Assembly (NCBI RefSeq): GCF_013359775.1 | Contig: NZ_JABMCI010000071.1 | Location: 124,001-188,000 of the forward strand | Direction: 5' to 3' | Source: Cellulomonas humilata | GTDB lineage: Bacteria; Actinomycetota; Actinomycetes; Actinomycetales; Cellulomonadaceae | DNA: 64,000 nt | Shown: positions 54,741 through 63,069 of the stretch, in pieces | How positions within the stretch are numbered: position 1 is the first letter of the stretch | Layout of the letters: every line of letters begins with the position of its first letter | Notes under the pieces: model-generated | What the model saw: the letters and a program-made list of their open reading frames with translations, nothing else | Told to the model about the DNA's origin: nothing | The model's database searches: none | Made by a program: the position numbers and the translations under genes

Positions 54741-56303
54741 ATGTTCGTATTCGTCCTACAGCTCCGGCACATGTTCGAGGGCCAGTCAGAGTTCTATCTG
54801 TTCGCATTGTTTTCCACTGTCATCTGGGCGTTGTGGCTGATCAAGGTGCTGTTGTCACGGCGCTACAAGCCTTTCACCGGTGAGTTCCACGGCACCACCA
54901 GCGTGGTCATCCCGGTCGTCGACGAGCCGCTGGACCTGTTCCGCGACGTGCTCACGCGCATCGTCGAGCAGCGACCCGACGAGGTCATCGTCGTCATCAA
55001 CGGAGCGGTGAACGTCCCCCTCCAGGAGATCAGCGACGAGTTCGCTCCCCTGGTGCGCTGGGTGCACACGCCGATCCCCGGCAAGCGCAACGCCGTCAAG
55101 ATCGGCACCGAGATGTCCCGCGGCGAGATCACGGTGCTGGTCGACTCCGACACCGTCTGGACCGACGGCACGCTGTCCGAGCTGGTCAAGCCGTTCGCCG
55201 ACGCGTCCGTGGGTGGCGCGACCACCCGCCAGCGGATCCTCGAGCCCGAGCGGTCCTGGATCACGCGCTGGGCGGACTGGCTGGAGAACACCCGGGCGCT
55301 CTACTCCATGCCCGCGCAGTCCGCGCTGGGCCAGGTGGGCTGCCTCCCGGGGCGCACCATCGCGTTCCGCCGGCACATCCTGGTCCAGGTCATGGACGAC
55401 TTCATGCACGAGAAGTTCATGGGCGTGTTCCTCGAGGTGTCCGACGACCGGACGCTCACCAACCTCACACTCAAGGCCGGCTACCGGTCGGTGTACCAGT
55501 ACACGAGCCTCGTCTACACGGACGCCCCGCTCCAGGTGAGGAAGCTGGCCAAGCAGCAGCTCCGCTGGGCCCGCGGCAGCCAGTACAACACCCTGCGGAT
55601 GCTCCCCTGGATGGTCGGCCACGCGCCGCTCCTGGCGGTCTTCTTCGTCGCCGACATCCTGCTGCCGTTCCTGCTCTTCGGGACGATCGCGGGCTGGATC
55701 TACCGGGCCGTGTCCGGCACCGGCGTCAACCTGTACCAGGCGATCCTGCACACGTACACGGGGCTGTCCGGCTGGGTGTGGGTCGTCGTGACCATGGTCG
55801 TGTCGTCCGTGCTCTCCATGGCGATCCGGCAGATCCGCCACCTGCACGAGAAGCCGTCAGACTTCCTGCGGCTGCCCGTGTTCATCATCGTCTCGACGCT
55901 GTTCCTCATGCCGATCCGGCTGCTCGGGTTCCTGCGCATGGCTCACGCCAGCGGCTGGGGCACGCGTGCCGGTGCGTACTCCGGTGGTGGCGGCGACGAC
56001 CTGATCGCCCAGCTCGAGAGCGCGCCCGCCGGGCCGGCCGACCTGGTCGACCGCGCCCCCGTCGGCGTCGTCCCGACGCAGTACCTGGCGTCGCCGGACC
56101 GCACGGTCCTCTCCGAGACCGGCCCCGTCCGCGCCCGCCGCGCCGCGTACGCCCCCGCAGAGGCGGCCGCCGTGGCGCCCGCACCCGCGGGACCCGCACC
56201 CGCCCCGGCGCGCGCCCGGCGCCGCCGGCTCAACCCGCTGGCCGCGATCCCCTACGCGATCGCGCTCACCCTCTTCGCCCTGGAGGCCTTGGTCTATGTC
56301 TGA
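54741..56303 (+). CDS. Processive family 2 glycosyltransferase, HAS/NodC-like polysaccharide synthase
   Basis: A 520-residue membrane synthase. ATG 54741 is chosen because upstream codons look non-coding; AGCGG-GGTA-CCGCT (54726-54739) forms a hairpin right before it. TM helix about 17-38; GT-A domain about 50-285 with D135-S-D137 (VDSDTVW), the acceptor/base motif S-D235-D236-R-T-L-T and Q272-Q-L-R-W276 (QQLRWARGS), the processive signature shared by hyaluronan synthase, NodC and chitin synthases. Three or four helices follow (about 295-400), then an Ala/Pro-rich cytoplasmic linker and a last helix. The first 40 codons are relatively AT-rich (GTA, CTA, TAT, TTT). It overlaps the GH26 gene by eight bases. 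Product unknown; with UDP-glucose dehydrogenase nearby, a glucuronate-containing polymer is likely. Confidence 0.9.
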   Translation: MFVFVLQLRHMFEGQSEFYLFALFSTVIWALWLIKVLLSRRYKPFTGEFHGTTSVVIPVVDEPLDLFRDVLTRIVEQRPDEVIVVINGAVNVPLQEISDEFAPLVRWVHTPIPGKRNAVKIGTEMSRGEITVLVDSDTVWTDGTLSELVKPFADASVGGATTRQRILEPERSWITRWADWLENTRALYSMPAQSALGQVGCLPGRTIAFRRHILVQVMDDFMHEKFMGVFLEVSDDRTLTNLTLKAGYRSVYQYTSLVYTDAPLQVRKLAKQQLRWARGSQYNTLRMLPWMVGHAPLLAVFFVADILLPFLLFGTIAGWIYRAVSGTGVNLYQAILHTYTGLSGWVWVVVTMVVSSVLSMAIRQIRHLHEKPSDFLRLPVFIIVSTLFLMPIRLLGFLRMAHASGWGTRAGAYSGGGGDDLIAQLESAPAGPADLVDRAPVGVVPTQYLASPDRTVLSETGPVRARRAAYAPAEAAAVAPAPAGPAPAPARARRRRLNPLAAIPYAIALTLFALEALVYV

Positions 56304-57840
56304 GCACATCGAACCCGCAAACTGGTGGTCCCGCGCCATCCGCCCGTCACCCCGCAAGCGCCTCGGCGCGGCCGGCATCGCGCTCGCGCTCGTCGCCGTC
56401 ACTGCCGGCGTCTGGCTGTCACCGTCGGTGGCTGCACCCAGCACCGTGAAGGCCAGCGCGAAGGAGATCCGGCTGGCCGCCGAGAACGAGGAGCTCCGCA
56501 ACTCGCTCGAGGCACGCGAGGACGAGGTCGACTCCCTCGAGAGGTCGCAGGCGAAGGCCGCGGCCGAGCGCAAGGCGGCCTCCGAGGGCGGCAAGGCCAA
56601 GGCCGCCGCCGAGCAGGCGGCAGCCGCGGCGGAGGGCGCCCAGAAGGCCGAGGCCGAGCGGGTCGCGGCCGCGGCGCGCTCGCAGGGCAAGGCGGCGGCA
56701 GAGCGTGCCGCGGCCGCCGCGAAGGGCAAGGCCCAGTCGGCCGCCGTCCGGGCGGACCAGGCCGAGGCCGACGCCGCGCGAGCACGGGCGAGCGCCCAGG
56801 GCACGGCCCCGCAGCCGTCGAGCCCCGCGCCCGTCGTCAAGCCCACCGCCCCGGCACTGTCCGAGCTGCTGGCGTCCGAGAAGCGCCAGTTCGGCCTCTA
56901 CACGCCGCAGTCGCCCTTCAACTGGGCCGAGCTCGACAGCGTCTCCGCGAACGTGGGGACCGCCCCCACCATCGCGGGGTACTTCCAGGGCTGGGACGGA
57001 CCGTTCCGACCCGACGCGGTCACCCGCTCCTGGGAGAAGGGCATGCTCCCGATGCTCACGTGGGAGTCACGTCCCCTCAAGGCCGCGAACAACGAGTCCG
57101 AGGACCCGGCCTACTCGCTCCCGACGATCATCGGCGGCGCGTACGACGACTACCTGCACCAGTACGCGAAGGACATCGCGGCCCTGGGCCTGCCCCTGGC
57201 CATCCGGCTCGACCACGAGATGAACGGCGACTGGTACCCGTGGGGTGAGCGCACCTGGGACGGGGACTCCCTCAACGGCAACGGCGAGGGCGACTACGTG
57301 GCCATGTGGCGGCACGTGCACGACATCTTCGAGGCCGAGGGCGCCAACGAGTACGTCCTGTGGGTCTGGGCCCCGAACATCGTCAACTCGCTCGCGTCCT
57401 ACGCCAAGGACGACGCGACGTACATGCGCAGCCTGTACCCGGGCGACGAGTACGTGGACTGGGTCGGCCTCTCCGGCTACTTCCGGCCGCCGTACAAGGC
57501 GGACCAGACGCCGACGTTCGACTACACGTTCGGCCGGTCGCTGGACCAGCTCCGGTCGATCACCACCAAGCCGATCTTCCTCGCGGAGATCGGGGCGTCC
57601 GAGGTCGGCGGCAGCAAGCCGGCCTGGATCGCCGACCTGTTCGACGCCCTCGCCCGACCGGAGAACTCGGACGTCCGCGGGTTCGCCTGGTTCAACCACA
57701 CCGTCACCACCACCAGCGGCGGCCAGCTCGTCACCAACGACTGGCGCATCGAGTCCCGTGCGGACTCGCTCCAGGCGTTCGTCGACGGCGTGACCGACCC
57801 GGCCGCCGGATTCGCCCCCACCACCACCCAGGAGCCGTGA
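56296..57840 (+). CDS. Membrane-anchored GH26 glycoside hydrolase with coiled-coil stalk
   Basis: A 514-residue protein. A single transmembrane anchor at about 24-44 is followed by about 120 residues of Ala/Glu/Lys heptads (AAENEELRNSLEAREDEVDS onward), a predicted coiled coil, then a Pro-rich linker near 170-188. The catalytic (beta/alpha)8 barrel at about 190-500 has the GH26 acid/base E308 (RLDHEMNGDWYPW) and nucleophile E431 (FLAEIGA). The family cleaves beta-1,4-mannan, beta-1,3-xylan or mixed beta-glucans by retention. Sandwiched between a processive synthase and UDP-glucose dehydrogenase, it probably trims, releases or proofreads the operon's own polymer rather than digesting food. Its stop shares a base with the next ATG. 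Confidence 0.92.
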   Translation: MSEHIEPANWWSRAIRPSPRKRLGAAGIALALVAVTAGVWLSPSVAAPSTVKASAKEIRLAAENEELRNSLEAREDEVDSLERSQAKAAAERKAASEGGKAKAAAEQAAAAAEGAQKAEAERVAAAARSQGKAAAERAAAAAKGKAQSAAVRADQAEADAARARASAQGTAPQPSSPAPVVKPTAPALSELLASEKRQFGLYTPQSPFNWAELDSVSANVGTAPTIAGYFQGWDGPFRPDAVTRSWEKGMLPMLTWESRPLKAANNESEDPAYSLPTIIGGAYDDYLHQYAKDIAALGLPLAIRLDHEMNGDWYPWGERTWDGDSLNGNGEGDYVAMWRHVHDIFEAEGANEYVLWVWAPNIVNSLASYAKDDATYMRSLYPGDEYVDWVGLSGYFRPPYKADQTPTFDYTFGRSLDQLRSITTKPIFLAEIGASEVGGSKPAWIADLFDALARPENSDVRGFAWFNHTVTTTSGGQLVTNDWRIESRADSLQAFVDGVTDPAAGFAPTTTQEP

Positions 57841-59228
57841 TGACCGAGAACCAGATCGACCTGACCGAGCTGTTCCCCCGCTCGCCGTTCGACCCCGAGG
57901 CCCCCGCTCCGCGGATCGCGGTCCTCGGCACCGGCTACCTCGGCGCCACCCACGCGGTGGCCATGGCCCAGCTGGGCATGGAGGTCGTCGGCGTGGACAC
58001 CGACCCGAACAAGGTCGCGATGCTCACCGCCGGCAAGGTCCCGTTCTACGAGCCCGGGCTGCCCGAGCTCCTCGCCGAGCAGCTGGCCACCGGCCGCCTG
58101 CGGTTCACGACGGACGTGGCCGAGGCGGTGGGCTGGGCGGACGTGCACTTCGTGTGCGTCGGCACCCCGCAGTCCAAGACCAGCCACGCCGCCGACCTGC
58201 GCTTCGTCGAGGCGGCCACCACGTCGATCGCGCAGAACCTCACGCACGACGCGCTCATCGTCGGCAAGTCGACGGTGCCCGTCGGGACCGGCGCGCGGCT
58301 GCGCACGCTGGTTGCCCAGGCGGCGCCCGCCGGCGTGCGGGCCGAGCTCGTGTGGAACCCGGAGTTCCTGCGCGAGGGCAAGGCCGTCGCCGACACCCTG
58401 CACCCGGACCGCATCGTGCTCGGTGGCACGACGGCCGACTCCGAGGCGCTCCTGCGCCGCGTCTACGCCGGTCCGATCGCCGAGGGCTCCCCCGTGGTGG
58501 TCTGCGACCTGCCGACCGCCGAGCTGGTCAAGGTCAGCGCGAACGCGTTCCTGGCCACCAAGATCTCGTTCATCAACGCGATCTCCGCGGTCTGCGAGGC
58601 GGCCGGAGCCGACGTCAAGGTGCTCGCCGACGCGTTGGGGCACGACATCCGGATCGGCCGGCAGTTCCTCGACGCCGGTCTCGGGTTCGGCGGCGGGTGC
58701 CTGCCCAAGGACATCCGCGCCCTCATGCACCGGGCCAACGAGCTCGGCGCGCACCAGGCCTCGGCCCTGCTCCAGCAGGTGGACGAGATCAACATGGGCC
58801 AGCGCTCGCGGGTGATCGAGCTCGCGCTCGAAGCCTGCGGCGGATCGGTGCTGAACCGGCGGATCGGCGTCCTCGGCGCGGCCTTCAAGCCGCACACGGA
58901 CGACGTCCGCGACTCCCCGGCGCTCAACGTCGCCGCGGCGCTGCACCTGCGCGGCGCCCAGGTGACCGTCTACGACCCCGAGGCCGGGGACACCGCGCGC
59001 GCCAGCTACCCGACCCTGGGCTACGCGACCGGCGTGGACGAGGCCGTCGAGGGCTCGGACGTCGTGCTCGTCCTGACCGAGTGGGACGAGTTCGTCACGG
59101 CGGAGCCGGCGCGCCTGGCGACGCTGGCGAAGAACCCGTCCGTGATCGACGCCCGCGGCAAGCTCGACGCCGCGCGGTGGCGGGACGCCGGCTGGTCGTT
59201 CCGCGGGCTCGGGCGCGCCGCCGCCTGA
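57840..59228 (+). CDS. ugd: UDP-glucose 6-dehydrogenase
   Basis: A 462-residue NAD-dependent four-electron dehydrogenase making UDP-glucuronate. N-terminal Rossmann motif G30-T-G-Y-L-G (VLGTGYLGATH), central lysine segment ELVKVSANAFLATKISFINA, catalytic C287 in GFGGGCLPKD, and the C-terminal UDP-binding Rossmann half (AFKPHTDDVRDSP). A 20-residue N-terminal extension precedes the usual start. The ATG shares its A with the stop of the GH26 gene (TGATG). It supplies the uronic acid donor for the synthase two genes upstream, as HasB does for HasA. Confidence 0.95.
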   Translation: MTENQIDLTELFPRSPFDPEAPAPRIAVLGTGYLGATHAVAMAQLGMEVVGVDTDPNKVAMLTAGKVPFYEPGLPELLAEQLATGRLRFTTDVAEAVGWADVHFVCVGTPQSKTSHAADLRFVEAATTSIAQNLTHDALIVGKSTVPVGTGARLRTLVAQAAPAGVRAELVWNPEFLREGKAVADTLHPDRIVLGGTTADSEALLRRVYAGPIAEGSPVVVCDLPTAELVKVSANAFLATKISFINAISAVCEAAGADVKVLADALGHDIRIGRQFLDAGLGFGGGCLPKDIRALMHRANELGAHQASALLQQVDEINMGQRSRVIELALEACGGSVLNRRIGVLGAAFKPHTDDVRDSPALNVAAALHLRGAQVTVYDPEAGDTARASYPTLGYATGVDEAVEGSDVVLVLTEWDEFVTAEPARLATLAKNPSVIDARGKLDAARWRDAGWSFRGLGRAAA

Positions 59229-59258
59229 CCCCTCGGTGGTCGCACCACCTGCACGAAC

Positions 59259-59291
59259 GGACGGCCCCGGCGCATCGCGTCGGGGCCGTCC
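59259..59291 (+). terminator. Intrinsic-type terminator after the polysaccharide operon
   Basis: GGACGGCCCCG (59259-59269) pairs perfectly with CGGGGCCGTCC (59281-59291) across an 11-base loop, 30 bases after the ugd stop. No T tract follows, as is usual in this genome. Confidence 0.75.
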
Positions 59292-59335
59292 GGCCGTCCG
59301 CAGGGCGTGCATCCGGTCCGCCATGCAAGAAAGTC

Positions 59336-59352
59336 GACCAAACCCTCTGGTC
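59336..59352. promoter_or_regulatory. Candidate operator GACCA-n7-TGGTC
   Basis: Inverted arms at 59336-59340 and 59348-59352, in an AT-enriched promoter region about 90 bases upstream of the FMN reductase gene, followed by TATACC (59370-59375), a possible -10. Direct copies of AAGTCG flank it on both sides. Confidence 0.45.
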
Positions 59353-59438
59353 AAGTCGGGATTGTTGCTATACCCGGTTCAGCGAACCCGCGCGGACCGT
59401 GCGGCGGGCTCACCTGAACCGAGATCGAGGGACCAGCC

Positions 59439-60008
59439 ATGACCCACCTGACGTCGCCGCAGCACACCGGAGCCCGGGTGGTGGTGCTGTCCGGCAACCC
59501 GCGGACGGGCTCGCGCACCACCGCGGCGGCGGTGCGGATCGGCGAGGAGGCGGCCCGGCTGCTCGGCTCGGTCGAGCCGGTCGAGACCGTCGAGCTCGCC
59601 GGGTTCGCCGCGGAGATCCTGGCGCAGTCCCACCCGACCGCGGACGCGGCGCTGCGCACGGTCGCGGACGCCACGGTGCTCGTCGTCGCGACACCGGTCT
59701 ACAAGGCCTCCTACACGGGGCTGCTCAAGGCGTTCCTCGACCTGTACGGCCCGGGCGGTCTGACCGGGGTGATCGCGGTGCCCGTCGTCGTCTCGGGCAA
59801 CCCCGCGCACGCGCTGGTCGGCGAGGTGCACCTGCGTCCGCTGCTCGTCGAGCTCGGCGCCGTCGTCCCCACCCGCGCCCTGACCCTCGTGGAGCACCAG
59901 CTCACCGACCCGCAGCCGGTCGTGGACCGGTGGTGGGCCGACGGCGGCGCGGCACTGACCACCTTGGTCGCCGGTGCACCCACCGCGCTCGAGGCGGCCC
60001 GCGCATGA
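59439..60008 (+). CDS. NAD(P)H-dependent FMN reductase (SsuE/MsuE-like)
   Basis: A 189-residue flavodoxin-fold reductase: VVVLSGNPRTGSRTTAAAV is the FMN phosphate loop, VVATPVYKASYTGLLKAFLDLYG the isoalloxazine region. It supplies reduced FMN to a two-component monooxygenase; the LLM protein encoded at 60648 is the natural partner. The gene overlaps the flavin reductase gene by four bases. SsuE-type reductases serve alkanesulfonate and other organosulfur desulfonation. Confidence 0.9.
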   Translation: MTHLTSPQHTGARVVVLSGNPRTGSRTTAAAVRIGEEAARLLGSVEPVETVELAGFAAEILAQSHPTADAALRTVADATVLVVATPVYKASYTGLLKAFLDLYGPGGLTGVIAVPVVVSGNPAHALVGEVHLRPLLVELGAVVPTRALTLVEHQLTDPQPVVDRWWADGGAALTTLVAGAPTALEAARA

Positions 60009-60547
60009 CCGCCGAGACGCTGCACGCCCTGGACCGCCTGCTGCGCGACCAGGACGAGCCCCAGCTGTCGCCCCAGCAGTACAAGGAGGTGTTCCGGCAG
60101 CACCCCGCGGGCGTCGCCGTGGTGGCGCTCCGGGACGGCGAGCGCCGCGTGGGCTTCACCGCGACCTCGGTCATCTCGGTCTCCGCCGCTCCCCCGCTGC
60201 TCGCGTTCTCGCTGGCGTCGACGTCGTCGTCGTGGGAGGCCCTGTCCCGTGCACGCACGCTCACGGTGAGCTTCCTGTCCGCGGACCAGGACGACGTGTC
60301 CGCGCGGTTCGCGACCAGCGGCATCGACCGGTTCGAGGCCGGCGGCTGGTACGACCTCGGCACCGGCGAGCCGGTCATCGAGGGCGCCGTGTCCTGGGTC
60401 CGCGGGCGGGTGCTCCAGCGCACCCCGGTGGGCGACAGCTACCTGGTCTCGCTCCGCGCCCTCGAGCACGGGACGTCGGACGACACCACGCCGCTCGTCT
60501 ACCACGACCGCAGCTACCACCGGATCGGCCCGCACACCGCGATCTGA
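60005..60547 (+). CDS. Flavin reductase-like, split-barrel FMN-binding protein
   Basis: A 180-residue FlaRed-family protein (EVFRQHPAGVAVVALRDGERRVGFTATSVISVSAAPPLLAFSLA). It is typically the short-chain flavin reductase of two-component monooxygenases. Having it coupled to an SsuE-type reductase suggests either two flavin sources or that this copy acts as a second monooxygenase component. A strong hairpin follows 13 bases after the stop. Confidence 0.9.
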   Translation: MTAETLHALDRLLRDQDEPQLSPQQYKEVFRQHPAGVAVVALRDGERRVGFTATSVISVSAAPPLLAFSLASTSSSWEALSRARTLTVSFLSADQDDVSARFATSGIDRFEAGGWYDLGTGEPVIEGAVSWVRGRVLQRTPVGDSYLVSLRALEHGTSDDTTPLVYHDRSYHRIGPHTAI

Positions 60548-60559
60548 GGGCACGTTCGG

Positions 60560-60586
60560 GCCCCCGCCGGTGGAACCGGCGGGGGC
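60560..60586. terminator. Bidirectional terminator hairpin
   Basis: GCCCCCGCCGG (60560-60570) pairs perfectly with CCGGCGGGGGC (60576-60586) around TGGAA and is followed by TTCC. It lies between the flavin reductase gene and the convergent LLM gene, so it can serve both. Confidence 0.85.
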
Positions 60587-60647
60587 TTCCGTGTGCTCAG
60601 GCGCCGGGGCTCTCGGCGGGCACGTGGGCTCCGTCCGGCACCGTGGG

Positions 60648-61814
60648 TCAGGCGCCCGCGAGCACCAGGTCGGCCGCGTCGCGCGACGCGGCGGCGGGCA
60701 GACCCCACACGTCGGCGAGCAGCTCGAACGAGCGCACGCGGTCGCGAGGGTCGTGGGTCTCGGTGGTCACCAGCAGCTCGTCGGCGCCGGTCACGCGCTG
60801 GAGGGTGGACAGCCCGGCCGCGACCTCGTCGGGCGTACCGACGACCCGGGTGTCGATCCGGTCGCGCAGCACGTCCTGCTCGGCCGCACTGCGCCGGTCC
60901 CACGGTGTCGTGGTGCCCGGCTCCGGATAGGCGATCGCGCCCTGGGCACCCCGCCGGATGGAGAGGACCCACTCCGCGTACGGGTCCGCCAGATGCTGCG
61001 CGCGCTCGGCTGTCTCGGCCGCGAGCACGTCGGCGGACACCACGACGTACGGCTCCGCGAGCACGCCCGGCCGGAACGCCGCGCGGTACGCCTCCACGGT
61101 GCCGAGGACGTTCGACGGGCTGACGTGGTAGTTCGCCGCGAGCGGGAGACCCAGCGCACCTGCCACCCGCGCGCTCTCGCCACCGCTGGACGCCAGCACC
61201 CACAGGTCGAACGCTGCACCGGCCACCGGCGGACTCACGTACGAGTGCCCGGCGCCGTCGACGTAGGTGTCCGCCAGCAGACCGAGGACGAGCTCCAGCT
61301 CGGCGCGGAAGTCCTGGCCGGAGCGGCTGGCCCCGACCACCTCCTGCTGCGCGAGCAGCCTTGCCCGCAGCGCCGAGTCGGGGAAGTCGATCGGCGGGGT
61401 GCCGGGCACGTGCAGCCCGTCCACGTCACGGGCCTCGGTGCGCGGCGGGGCCACGAACCCCTCGGGCGGCGGCGAGAACGCGCGGCCGAGTCCCAGGTCG
61501 ACGCGTCCGGGGTGCAGCGCCGCGATGCTCCCGAACTGCTCGGCGGCGACCAGCGGGCTCGTCGTCCCCAGCAGGACCGCGCCCGAGCCCACCCGCAGGC
61601 GGCGCGTGCGCTCCGCGGCGAGGGCCGCGAGCACCGCCGGGGCCGCCGAGGCGACGCCCGGCGAGAGGTGGTGCTCGGCGAACCACAGTCGGCGGTAGCC
61701 GAGATGGTCGGCGGCGACGGCCAGGTCGAGCGTCGCGCGCAGGGCGTCCGCGCCGCTCTGGCCGACGCCGACCGTGGCCAGCTCGAGGATGGACAGCGGG
61801 ACGTTCGTGGTCAT
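60648..61814 (-). CDS. LLM-class flavin-dependent monooxygenase
   Basis: A 388-residue luciferase-like (bacterial luciferase family) TIM-barrel monooxygenase with LSILELATVGVGQSGADAL at the start, the RLWFAEHH segment typical of the group, and VGTPDEVAAGL near the C-terminus. It would use reduced flavin from the reductases encoded just across the terminator. Related enzymes oxidise alkyl-sulfur or alkyl-amine compounds. It overlaps the sarcosine-oxidase-like gene by four bases (ATGA), so the two act in one pathway. Confidence 0.9.
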   Translation of the reverse strand: MTTNVPLSILELATVGVGQSGADALRATLDLAVAADHLGYRRLWFAEHHLSPGVASAAPAVLAALAAERTRRLRVGSGAVLLGTTSPLVAAEQFGSIAALHPGRVDLGLGRAFSPPPEGFVAPPRTEARDVDGLHVPGTPPIDFPDSALRARLLAQQEVVGASRSGQDFRAELELVLGLLADTYVDGAGHSYVSPPVAGAAFDLWVLASSGGESARVAGALGLPLAANYHVSPSNVLGTVEAYRAAFRPGVLAEPYVVVSADVLAAETAERAQHLADPYAEWVLSIRRGAQGAIAYPEPGTTTPWDRRSAAEQDVLRDRIDTRVVGTPDEVAAGLSTLQRVTGADELLVTTETHDPRDRVRSFELLADVWGLPAAASRDAADLVLAGA

Positions 61815-62974
61815 GCGAGGTCCTCCGTGGTTGTCAGGGCGGCGAGTCGGGCAGCCGCGAACGCCGGGTGCGCCGCACGCACGGGGGCGTCCGGCGGCTC
61901 CAGCGCCAGGTCGGCCAGAACGCGCCCGAGCGCCGGCGCGAACTTGAAGCCGTGGCCGGAGAACCCGGCGGCGACCACCACACGCCCGCGCCGGTCGAGC
62001 ACGAAGTCGTGGTCGGGGGTGGTGGTGTACGTGCAGGAGATGGGGACCAGGTGGTCGGGGTCGGCGCCGGGCACCCACCGGGCGACGTACTCGCGCAGGA
62101 GACGCAGCTGCTCCGGTTCCGGGGTGAAGGTCCGGTGGTCGGGATCCGTGCGCGGACCGACCCCGTGGAAGCCGACCTTGATCCCCTCGCCCGGGGTGGC
62201 CAGGCCGTAGACACCGCTCGGCCAGGGGTGCGGAGCGACCGGGTCGTGCGTGAACGAGGGCCACAGGTGCTCGTCGGGCGCGTCGGGTCGCAGGGCGAAG
62301 TGCGCCGGCTGCTCTTGGGTGACGACGAGCTTCTCGGCGAGGTCGATCTCGCGCCCGAGCAGCCCGGACGTCCAGGCGCCGACTGCCACCACGACGTTCT
62401 CGGCGAGCCAGGTACCGGTGTCGGTGACGACTCGTACCCCGTCGGTGCGCTGCTCGATCGCCCGCACCGGGGTCTCGTGCAGCACGCGCGCACCGGCTGC
62501 GACCGCGGCCTGGAGGAACGCCTCGACCGCGCGGTCGGCGTGCAAGCGCCCTGCGGTGCTCGACTCGTGCAGCACATCGCCCTCGAATGCCAGCCCGGGC
62601 CAGCGCTCGTGCGCCTCGTCGGCGGACAGCCACTCGTGCGGAATCCCGCGCGTGGCGAACGCCTGCGCGATCTCCCGCGACGCGAGCGACCCCTGGCTCA
62701 CCCCGCCGGTGAGCTCCAGCAGGTCGCCGACGGCCGGCGCCTCGTCCTCGAGCGCGCGCCACAGGCCGAACGCCTCCTGCGCCAGGTCCAGGTACTCCGC
62801 CCGGGCGTAGGTGTTCCGGTAGATCCGGGACGCTCCGTGCGAGGCGCCCTGGACGTGTCCCCGGCCGAACCGTTCGAGCAGCACCACCTGCGCGCCGCGC
62901 CTGGCCAGCTGCCACGCGGTCGCCGCGCCCATGACCCCGCCACCGACGACGACGTGGTCCATGTGCTCACTCAT
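61811..62974 (-). CDS. Sarcosine oxidase-like FAD-dependent amine oxidase
   Basis: A 387-residue DAO-fold flavoenzyme of the monomeric sarcosine oxidase/N-methyltryptophan oxidase group. N-terminal FAD motif VVVGGGVMGAATAWQLARRG; the covalent-FAD cysteine is probably that in PISCTYTTTPDHDFVLD. The C-terminal GFSGHGFKFAPALG is the usual substrate-side glycine segment. GGGAG lies upstream of ATG 62974. It demethylates or deaminates secondary amines, producing aldehyde and peroxide. Second gene of the minus-strand unit starting with the binding lipoprotein, behind an intervening double hairpin. Confidence 0.92.
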   Translation of the reverse strand: MSEHMDHVVVGGGVMGAATAWQLARRGAQVVLLERFGRGHVQGASHGASRIYRNTYARAEYLDLAQEAFGLWRALEDEAPAVGDLLELTGGVSQGSLASREIAQAFATRGIPHEWLSADEAHERWPGLAFEGDVLHESSTAGRLHADRAVEAFLQAAVAAGARVLHETPVRAIEQRTDGVRVVTDTGTWLAENVVVAVGAWTSGLLGREIDLAEKLVVTQEQPAHFALRPDAPDEHLWPSFTHDPVAPHPWPSGVYGLATPGEGIKVGFHGVGPRTDPDHRTFTPEPEQLRLLREYVARWVPGADPDHLVPISCTYTTTPDHDFVLDRRGRVVVAAGFSGHGFKFAPALGRVLADLALEPPDAPVRAAHPAFAAARLAALTTTEDLA

Positions 62975-62996
62975 CTGCTCTCCCGTTCGTGTGGGT

Positions 62997-63059
62997 CGGC
63001 CGGCTGGGCGACCCCCGTGCACCCAGCCGGCCGGGTGAGGCGACTCCCCCAGCCGCCTC
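62997..63059 (-). terminator. Double hairpin between binding-protein and oxidase genes
   Basis: CGGCCGGCTGGG (62997-63008) pairs perfectly with CCCAGCCGGCCG (63022-63033); a second stem is GAGGCG (63037-63042) with CGCCTC (63054-63059). They lie just after the stop of the lipoprotein gene and before the oxidase start, an arrangement that often lets the binding protein be expressed more than downstream genes. Confidence 0.65.
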
Positions 63060-63069
63060 GTCTGTGCGC

